A stretch of DNA of 6,062 bases from Acidimicrobiaceae bacterium (GTDB lineage: Bacteria > Actinomycetota > Acidimicrobiia > Acidimicrobiales > UBA10347): NCBI GenBank assembly GCA_003485885.1, contig DNHM01000383.1:1-6062 (forward strand). Reading direction: 5' to 3'. Below the pieces are notes generated by a model. It was given only the letters and a program-made list of their open reading frames with translations, did not search any database and was not told the DNA's origin. Both the position numbers and the translations under genes were made by a program. Of the stretch, positions 1 to 4,734 are shown piece by piece (position 1 is the first letter of the stretch; every line of letters begins with the position of its first letter).

Positions 1-902
1 CCCGCCGCTTCGATTGGCGACAGGTCGTAGGCAGTCTCCCATCTGAACCGGCTCGGCCGGCGCAGCTAGGACTCGCGCTTGATAATCGTGAGCAGTGGAT
101 TGCCGATCGTCAGGCACTGCTGGCGCCGCATCGTCAGCCTCGTGTGTTGTCGGCGACCGGTGTTGCCCAGGCGGCACTTGTTCCGGTTGCTTCGCGGCCG
201 GTCAATCATGGTTCCTACCACGACGATCACGAGACCGACACCGGCCAACCGGAGACGGGTGATGGGCTCCATGCCTATGTGGTTGAGCGGCTCACCGATC
301 AAGACGACGACAGCGCTGATCAGCCAGACGAGGGCCTGATCGGGCGGCGTCGAGGTCGGACAGGATCGGCCATTGGATCAGCGGTGCACGCAGTGCTGCA
401 ACTGGTTGACCTTGCCGAGCCACAAGGGGTAGGCGACCTGGTTGCACAGCAGTGCGAGATCGAAGGGATCCTTGACCGGACCGGCATCGTCCGTCGTCTT
501 GTGCAGGCTGCACTCGAATCGTCAGCAGTAACGATGGCAGCCGGTCATGTCCACTTCAAGGAGTTGTTTGTCACCGCACCCATTGCCGGTCGCACTATCG
601 AGGGGTATGTCGACCTGCTGGTCGAGACGCCTGCCGGACTGGTGGTGATCGACTACAAGACCGACTCGGTGCGATCTGACGAAGACGTCGACGCCAAACT
701 CGGTGCCTACGAATTGCAGGCAGCGGCCTATGCCGTAGCGCTCGAAGAGGTCACCGATCAGACGGTCAGCGAGTGCCGCTTTGTCTTTTGCACCGCCGGT
801 GGTGCAATCGAACGCACGGTCGTTGACTTGCCGGCAGCCAAAGAACGTGTCCGGTTAACGCTCACTCAGCTGACACCAGGTTTGGGCCTCTCCTCGACCT
901 GA
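1..902 (+). CDS. UvrD/RecB-type helicase-nuclease, C-terminal end (5' partial)
   Basis: This is the last 299 residues of a larger protein; the frame is open from the window edge (first full codon at position 3) to TGA at 900-902. The visible part is a RecB-family PD-(D/E)XK nuclease domain, which cuts DNA in AddA/RecB-type and actinobacterial UvrD-nuclease fusions. Counting from position 3, the motifs in order are the GSAIGSAVHAVLQL helix (His about residue 129), an acidic residue in FKELFV (about 187), GYVDLL (Asp about 204), the catalytic VIDYKTD (Asp 217, Lys 219; bases 651-665) and the QAAAY motif (Gln 239, Tyr 243). All key nuclease residues are present. The helicase motor itself lies upstream and is not seen, so its presence is inferred from the usual family architecture. 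The weakly conserved stretch before the nuclease, rich in Asp, Gly and Gln, looks like a linker. The gene ends in TGATG, sharing one base with the next start, so the two are probably translated together. A free-standing RecB-like nuclease is the alternative. Confidence 0.92.
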   Translation, partial: RRFDWRQVVGSLPSEPARPAQLGLALDNREQWIADRQALLAPHRQPRVLSATGVAQAALVPVASRPVNHGSYHDDHETDTGQPETGDGLHAYVVERLTDQDDDSADQPDEGLIGRRRGRTGSAIGSAVHAVLQLVDLAEPQGVGDLVAQQCEIEGILDRTGIVRRLVQAALESSAVTMAAGHVHFKELFVTAPIAGRTIEGYVDLLVETPAGLVVIDYKTDSVRSDEDVDAKLGAYELQAAAYAVALEEVTDQTVSECRFVFCTAGGAIERTVVDLPAAKERVRLTLTQLTPGLGLSST

Positions 903-1441
903 TGCGATTCGTTCCATGGTGGTTGGGTGTCGCCCTGGTTGCGGTTGTGGTCGCTGTTGTGGCCGCGTTTGCTGCCCAAGCCGATCAACGGACCCAGGTC
1001 GCAATGGGTATCGCTGCGTCCGTGGTGGCAGCACTGCTGATTATCCGGCGGGTACGTCGTCCTCGAATTCGTGATTGGCGAGACGCCGAGACCGCAGCTG
1101 CTCGGTGGTTGCGTAAGGCAGGTTGTCGTCGAGTATCGCTCACCGGCGGTAGCGCCGACGGTGGGATCGATGTGATCACCGCCGAGTGGGCGGTGCAGGT
1201 CAAACACACGACCAAACGGGTGGGTCGCCCTGCGGTCCAACAGCTCGTGGGTGCGGCGCTGACGCTCGATCGGTGTCCAGCGTTGTTTTCGACCAGCGGG
1301 TTCAGTGCCCCAGCCCGTGTCTATGCGCGTGAACACGATGTCGCTCTGTTTGAGCTCGATCTCGACGGCCGGGCCTATGGCATCAACGGCCCTGCCCGAC
1401 GCGTCGGCAAACGAACCCGTCGGTTACTCCCCGGTCGTTAG
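902..1441 (+). CDS. Membrane-anchored Mrr-type endonuclease-like protein
   Basis: This 179-residue protein has two hydrophobic segments (about residues 5-26 and 33-48), a basic stretch at 49-60 that predicts a cytoplasmic nuclease domain by the positive-inside rule, and then an Mrr_cat-like fold of the PD-(D/E)XK superfamily. The visible active-site pattern is Glu63 in RDAETAAARWL, Asp90 in SADGGIDVI, and Gln99-x-Lys101 in AVQVKH, followed by the family-typical GRPAVQQLVGAA helix and FSTSGFSAPARVYA. No catalytic residue appears to be lost. Mrr-family proteins cleave DNA, some of them only modified DNA; the substrate here cannot be told. The last 15 residues carry seven Arg/Lys. The ATG overlaps the stop of the helicase-nuclease gene (TGATG), so translational coupling is likely and the start is well supported. 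It ends in TAG, 18 bp from the convergent cobS gene. Membrane-tethered Mrr-domain proteins are common and mostly uncharacterised, so a role in restriction or repair is inference. Confidence 0.87.
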   Translation: MRFVPWWLGVALVAVVVAVVAAFAAQADQRTQVAMGIAASVVAALLIIRRVRRPRIRDWRDAETAAARWLRKAGCRRVSLTGGSADGGIDVITAEWAVQVKHTTKRVGRPAVQQLVGAALTLDRCPALFSTSGFSAPARVYAREHDVALFELDLDGRAYGINGPARRVGKRTRRLLPGR

Positions 1442-1459
1442 TGGGTAATCCCAGCGCCG

Positions 1460-2251
1460 TCAGTTCAGCACCAGGCCGCCGAGCACGCCGAGGTCGGTGG
1501 TGACATCGGCGGCGATCACAATGATCACCAGCACGGCGATTTTGGCGATTTGCTGAATAGCACCGAGGACGTCACCGGAGATGCCGCCGATCTTGGCTAT
1601 CGCCAGCCGGACGATCAGGGCGCCAGCGCCGTAGGCACCAAAGATCACGGGAAGTGCAATTATTCCAAAGACGGCGACTGCGCCGGCAGCAACCACCAAC
1701 GACACACCAATAACTGCGGGTCGAGACAACCCATTGAGATAGTCAACGCCTAACCCGCTGTCTCGCGCTGGTTTGGCGATGATCATCATGAAACTGGCGG
1801 TGGCCCGGCTGATCGTGTGGGCAGCCGCGGTGGCTGCGACGGCTAACCAACCGGACATGGCTGACAACGCAGCGATTTCCACCATGATCACGAAGATCAA
1901 TGCAGTCACGCCGTATGTGCCGAGTCGTGAATCTTTCAGGATCTCGAGCCGCTGTTCTTGTGTCCAGCCCCCGCCGAACGCATCAGCCATGTCGGCCAAC
2001 CCGTCGTGGTGGAATGCCCCGGTGATCTGTCCGAGCAGTGCGGCAGAGACGGCGGCGGCAACCGTTGGGGTCGCGATTTCGGACAAACCGACGTAGACGC
2101 CGCCCTGGATGAGGCCGAGGAGTAACCCCACCGCCGCAAACCACGGGACAGCCGCGCTCATATCCGGAGCGATCACGGCTTCACCAGCGGTGGCAGTCCG
2201 GTGCAATGGCACACGGGTCAGGAACGACGCCGCGTCTCGGAATGAAGACAT
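1460..2251 (-). CDS. cobS: Adenosylcobinamide-GDP ribazoletransferase (cobalamin synthase)
   Basis: CobS joins adenosylcobinamide-GDP to alpha-ribazole (or its phosphate) in the inner membrane, closing the nucleotide loop of vitamin B12. The 263-residue product has the usual length and the family landmarks: an N-terminal SFLTRVPL motif (residues 9-16), the acidic metal-binding signature HHDGLADMADAFGG (81-94), KDSRLGTYG (106-114), and GGISGDVLGA (222-231) before the last hydrophobic segment. Several hydrophobic Ala/Val/Ile segments match its polytopic topology. The ATG at 2251 places SFLTRVP near the N-terminus as in other CobS proteins; no strong ribosome binding site precedes it. The usual partners cobU and cobT are not in the window. 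It is the last gene of the - strand group, 52 bp after the membrane-protein gene, so it may share that transcript. The upstream gap is too short to hold a cobalamin riboswitch. Confidence 0.96.
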   Translation of the reverse strand: MSSFRDAASFLTRVPLHRTATAGEAVIAPDMSAAVPWFAAVGLLLGLIQGGVYVGLSEIATPTVAAAVSAALLGQITGAFHHDGLADMADAFGGGWTQEQRLEILKDSRLGTYGVTALIFVIMVEIAALSAMSGWLAVAATAAAHTISRATASFMMIIAKPARDSGLGVDYLNGLSRPAVIGVSLVVAAGAVAVFGIIALPVIFGAYGAGALIVRLAIAKIGGISGDVLGAIQQIAKIAVLVIIVIAADVTTDLGVLGGLVLN

Positions 2252-2276
2252 GCTCTGTTCTACCGCCGCTCACCCA

Positions 2277-2287
2277 GGGTCAGACCC
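2277..2287. repeat. Short perfect dyad upstream of cobS
   Basis: The 11 bases gggtc-a-gaccc form a dyad with a single central base, lying 26 bp before the cobS start in the 52 bp gap between cobS and the membrane-protein gene. A one-base loop cannot fold as an RNA hairpin, so if it matters it is a protein-binding site. An 11 bp dyad in GC-rich DNA can easily arise by chance. Confidence 0.2.
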
Positions 2288-2303
2288 CCGAGGTGCGCGA
2301 GGT

Positions 2304-2747
2304 TTATGTGTCGGCGTCGAGAAGCTGCCACAGAAACCAGCTCGCCATCACGGCCCGTCCGCTCCACAATGCGGTGCGGAGCCAGTTGGTGGAAATCAAC
2401 TGCTCGATCAGATCTCGGTTGTAGGGGCCTTGGAACTTGCCATGAAGTGGGGCGAAAAAGAACGCGGTTGCGATCCACCCTGCGGCTAAGAGCGTGCCGG
2501 AGACGAAGACTGCTGACCGGCTCAGCCCGGCCGGTGTATCAAGAAAGAGCCAGCCTGCAAACACAATCTCTGCAGGTGCGAGCAGCGCCAACGCGGTGGT
2601 AATTCGAGCGCCATGGTCTGCGGCGTAGTTCGCAAACTCAGCTGGTGCAACGCTGCGGAACTGGGGATAGACGACAATCTGCACTGCCCACATGAGCCCG
2701 AACATGGCAACCGTGAACGCGGTATGACCAACCACTACAGATCGCAT
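2304..2747 (-). CDS. Uncharacterised four-helix membrane protein
   Basis: With the ATG at 2747 the product is 147 residues with four probable membrane segments (about 9-27, 49-68, 78-98 and 125-143). It resembles a family of small uncharacterised bacterial membrane proteins that I know only by pattern. The conserved-looking positions are Tyr27-Pro28 at the end of helix 1, His45 and Arg48 before helix 2, Pro58 and Glu60 within helix 2, PLH at 100-102 after helix 3, and TNWLRT (120-125) with Trp128 and Arg131 at helix 4. Conserved polar and aromatic residues inside or near the helices suggest ligand or metal binding, but I cannot name a function. The frame stays open upstream to a GTG at 2810; I prefer 2747 because the hydrophobic domain starts there and the extra 21 residues are polar and contain an inverted repeat. 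Neither start has a clear ribosome binding site. It sits between phoH2 and cobS on the same strand. Confidence 0.83.
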   Translation of the reverse strand: MRSVVVGHTAFTVAMFGLMWAVQIVVYPQFRSVAPAEFANYAADHGARITTALALLAPAEIVFAGWLFLDTPAGLSRSAVFVSGTLLAAGWIATAFFFAPLHGKFQGPYNRDLIEQLISTNWLRTALWSGRAVMASWFLWQLLDADT

Positions 2748-2780
2748 CTGGTGGTTATACACGATGATCAACCGCGGTCC

Positions 2781-2800
2781 ATGGTCCAACGACGGACCAT
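2781..2800. repeat. Inverted repeat between phoH2 and membrane-protein gene
   Basis: ATGGTCC (2781-2787) and GGACCAT (2794-2800) form a perfect 7 bp stem with a 6-base loop. It lies 17 bases past the phoH2 stop in transcript direction and about 34 bases before the preferred start of the membrane-protein gene. No T-run follows on either strand, so it is not a standard intrinsic terminator. It could act as an RNA hairpin in the intercistronic leader or as an operator, or be chance. Confidence 0.35.
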
Positions 2801-2817
2801 CGAGACGCACGGCTTCA

Positions 2818-4188
2818 TCATCGAGAATTACGGCGGAAGTTGCTGTCGTCGAGGAGTTCGGTGACCAGTGCTGCGATTGCGCTGCGTTCGGCCTTCCGGA
2901 GCGCTACATGGGCGAAGAGTTCTTGGCCCCGGAGTGCATCGATGACCGAGACCACACCGTCGTGGCTACCAACATGAAGGTTGTCTCGCTGGGCAATGTC
3001 GTGCGTGAGTACCACTCGGCTGTTCTCACCGAGCCGAGAGAGCGCAGTGAGGAGCACACCACGTTCGAGGTTCTGCGCTTCGTCGATGATCACGAATGCA
3101 TTGTTCAAGCTACGGCCGCGAATATGAGTGAGCGGTAGTACTTCGAGCAGGTCACGAGCTTCGATCTCGCGGCGTACTTCGGGTGAGCAGATAGCGCTTA
3201 GTGCGTCGTAGACCGCCGCGGCCCACGGTGCCATCTTTTCGGCCTCATCGCCAGGAAGGAAGCCGAGTTCTTGGCCACCGACAGCAAAGAGCGGCCGGAA
3301 CACCAGGATCTTGTCTTGGCCACCCCGTTCAAGTGCTGATTCGAGAGCAGCGGCTAGGGCCAGCACACTCTTTCCTGTTCCAGCGGGTCCCCCCAGGCTG
3401 ACGATGCCGATACTTGAGTCCGCGAGTAGGTCGAGTGCGATCCTCTGTTCGGCATTTCTCCCACGTACACCGAAGAGCGACATGGTGGCGAGGGGGCGAA
3501 TGAGTCGGTCGGTGTGCATGCGGCCAATGGCTGACTGTTGCCCGGCCGTCAGGCGGAACGCAGTGTGCACTGGCACATCGTGAGCTTCTTCAAGTTTGAG
3601 TTCGCCATCGGCATACAAACGATTGATATCGCTGGCGGTGATCTCGAGATCGATGACGCCTGTCCATCCGGGGTCGGTGGCGAACTCGGTCCGGTACTCG
3701 TCGGCAGCTAGACCGAGCACTGAGGCTCGCAATCGCATGGGCAGATCGCGAGTCACGAGCACGGTGTGTTCGCCCTCGTCGGCCAGATTTCGAGCAACGC
3801 TTAAAATGCGTTCGTCGTTTGAGCCGTCGCGGAACGCTTCGGGCATGGAGTCGAGTTTGATGTGGTTCAGTTCGACACGAATGGTGCCGCCTTGGTCATT
3901 GATCGGTGCTGCACAGTCAATCTGCCCGTGCGTGACTCGGATTTCTTCGAGGGTGCGCAGCGCCTGCCGCGCTGCCCATCCGAGTTCAGGGTGGTGCCGT
4001 TTCGCCTCAAGTTCGGTGAGTACGACGAGTGGTATGACCACCCGGTTCTCTTTGAATTGAAATAACGCCGTTGGGTCGCTCAACAATACCGACGTATCGA
4101 GGACGTAGGTGATTGCCTGCTGTTCTGTGCTTCCTGGGCTGATTGTTCGACCATAAACCCGCGCTCGTCCCGAGCTGCGTATTTTCAA
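2818..4188 (-). CDS. phoH2: PhoH2: PIN-domain ribonuclease fused to PhoH ATPase
   Basis: This 456-residue protein joins an N-terminal PIN ribonuclease domain (about 26-150) to a PhoH P-loop ATPase (about 210-445). PIN acidic residues are visible at Asp31 (YVLDTSVLL), Glu59 (LTELEAKRH), Asp125 (SNDERILSVA) and Asp148 (VTRDLPMRL). The ATPase shows Walker A GGPAGTGKS (266-274), Walker B VIIDEAQN (366-373), and THDIAQRD (395-402) in place of the classic PhoH TGDxxQxD, as in actinobacterial homologues. Mycobacterial PhoH2 proteins are sequence-specific RNA-unwinding RNases and act as toxins of a phoAT-phoH2 pair. The only usable start is TTG at 4188: an in-frame TAA lies at 4201-4203 upstream, and no ATG or GTG comes before the PIN core. 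This TTG overlaps the DUF952 stop by four bases (TTGA), with a weak AAGAG upstream, so expression probably depends on coupling to the upstream gene. All catalytic residues appear intact. Confidence 0.95.
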   Translation of the reverse strand: MKIRSSGRARVYGRTISPGSTEQQAITYVLDTSVLLSDPTALFQFKENRVVIPLVVLTELEAKRHHPELGWAARQALRTLEEIRVTHGQIDCAAPINDQGGTIRVELNHIKLDSMPEAFRDGSNDERILSVARNLADEGEHTVLVTRDLPMRLRASVLGLAADEYRTEFATDPGWTGVIDLEITASDINRLYADGELKLEEAHDVPVHTAFRLTAGQQSAIGRMHTDRLIRPLATMSLFGVRGRNAEQRIALDLLADSSIGIVSLGGPAGTGKSVLALAAALESALERGGQDKILVFRPLFAVGGQELGFLPGDEAEKMAPWAAAVYDALSAICSPEVRREIEARDLLEVLPLTHIRGRSLNNAFVIIDEAQNLERGVLLTALSRLGENSRVVLTHDIAQRDNLHVGSHDGVVSVIDALRGQELFAHVALRKAERSAIAALVTELLDDSNFRRNSR

Positions 4189-4580
4189 ATGAACTCTTGG
4201 TTACTTGCTGACGAGAGCATTTCGGGAAGTTGAAATCTGCCATCTGGTTCACAGGGGAACGGCACGACGCGAGTCACTGCTGCGACCGGAATAGGGCCAT
4301 AGATGTGGGGGAAGGCATGCCCACTTTCGTAGCAGTCTTCGAAGACGGTGCGAGACGGCACACGTTCGAGATCGATGACAAGCAGGACCAGGTCATCGCG
4401 GCCAGCGAAACGGTCGTTGGCCGGAATAAGTACCTGGTCGGCCGTCGAGCAGTGGATGAAACCCTCGGCCGAGAGCGACTCATCGATGTAGTCGCCTTCG
4501 GGCTTGGCCGCTGCTTGGCTCCAACGATCTTGTGGCGCCATATGGAGTACATGGCGGGGTGAGACAACAGCGTCGGACAT
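4185..4580 (-). CDS. DUF952 family protein
   Basis: The 131-residue product covers a whole DUF952 domain, normally about 100-115 residues. Landmarks are HMAPQDRWSQA near the start (His13, Trp20), SLSAEGFIHCS (35-45), a DDLVLLVIDLERV strand region (62-74) and HAFPHIYGPIPVAAV (88-102). DUF952 has no established activity; I recall it being grouped structurally with the ADP-ribosyltransferase-like fold, but that should be confirmed. The frame stays open upstream to an ATG at 4673 and a TTG at 4685, but those residues do not resemble the domain. The ATG at 4580 puts the domain at the N-terminus and has a -10-like hexamer 6 nt before it. Its stop overlaps the TTG start of phoH2 by four bases, so the two are probably one translational unit. 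It is transcribed divergently from the ramB-like gene. Confidence 0.9.
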   Translation of the reverse strand: MSDAVVSPRHVLHMAPQDRWSQAAAKPEGDYIDESLSAEGFIHCSTADQVLIPANDRFAGRDDLVLLVIDLERVPSRTVFEDCYESGHAFPHIYGPIPVAAVTRVVPFPCEPDGRFQLPEMLSSASNQEFI

Positions 4581-4586
4581 CTGTCG

Positions 4587-4592
4587 AGTATT
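4587..4592 (-). promoter_or_regulatory. Candidate -10 element, leaderless DUF952-phoH2 transcript
   Basis: Read on the - strand, AATACT (4 of 6 match to TATAAT) ends exactly 6 nt before the ATG at 4580, which would place the transcription start on the A of the start codon. No clear -35 box and no Shine-Dalgarno sequence are seen. Leaderless mRNAs of this form are common in Actinomycetota, but the hexamer match is modest. Confidence 0.35.
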
Positions 4593-4674
4593 CAGGATGT
4601 GGCCGGGAAAAGCGACGCCACCGGAGGCGTGCGAAATTCTCCTGACCACGCGACTTCCAACAAAAACAGTCATT

Positions 4675-4686
4675 CTTTGATCCAAG
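4675..4686. promoter_or_regulatory. Candidate operator: imperfect palindrome in divergent region
   Basis: CTTTGATCCAAG is symmetric at 10 of 12 positions and lies about 48 bp before the ramB-like ATG and about 95 bp before the DUF952 ATG. The known RamB box in corynebacteria is built around TTTGCAAA; this element shares only the outer TTTG and CAA character and is not a clear match. It is the best symmetric site I see between the two divergent genes, but may be chance. Confidence 0.2.
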
Positions 4687-4722
4687 GCTCGGGCTGTCTG
4701 TGGAAAAGGCGGAAGAACGAGC

Positions 4723-4728
4723 TATTTT
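4723..4728 (+). promoter_or_regulatory. Candidate -10 element, leaderless ramB-like transcript
   Basis: TATTTT (4 of 6 match to TATAAT; fits the actinobacterial TAnnnT form) ends 6 nt before the ATG at 4735, so transcription would start at or next to the start codon. No Shine-Dalgarno sequence stands at the right distance; GGAAG at 4711-4715 is about 19 nt away. A -35 box is not evident. Confidence 0.45.
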
Positions 4729-4734
4729 TGGACG

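Noticed and set aside
1442..1453. Dyad TGGG-TAAT-CCCA in the gap between the Mrr gene and cobS, as a two-way terminator
   Set aside because: The stem is only 4 bp and there is no T-run on either strand; too weak to call.
2109..2489. 126-codon + strand frame across the cobS start and membrane-protein gene
   Set aside because: It is antisense to cobS and the membrane protein, both supported by motifs, and its product looks random.
2748..2810. GTG start at 2810 for the membrane protein
   Set aside because: It adds 21 polar residues before the first membrane helix and contains the inverted repeat; ATG 2747 is more natural, though neither has a good ribosome binding site.
3596..4060. 154-codon + strand frame opposite the PIN domain
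   Set aside because: Ser/Arg-rich composition typical of an antisense frame in GC-rich DNA; the opposite strand encodes intact PIN motifs.
4007..4252. 81-codon - strand frame overlapping the phoH2 start, as a possible PhoAT-like antitoxin
   Set aside because: It starts with GTG, overlaps both DUF952 and the PIN domain in another frame, and its sequence is low-complexity and polar; most likely a shadow frame.
4581..4685. N-terminal extension of the DUF952 protein to ATG 4673 or TTG 4685
   Set aside because: The extra residues do not resemble the domain, which begins just after the ATG at 4580, and the -10-like hexamer fits the shorter form. Start at 4673 is not excluded.
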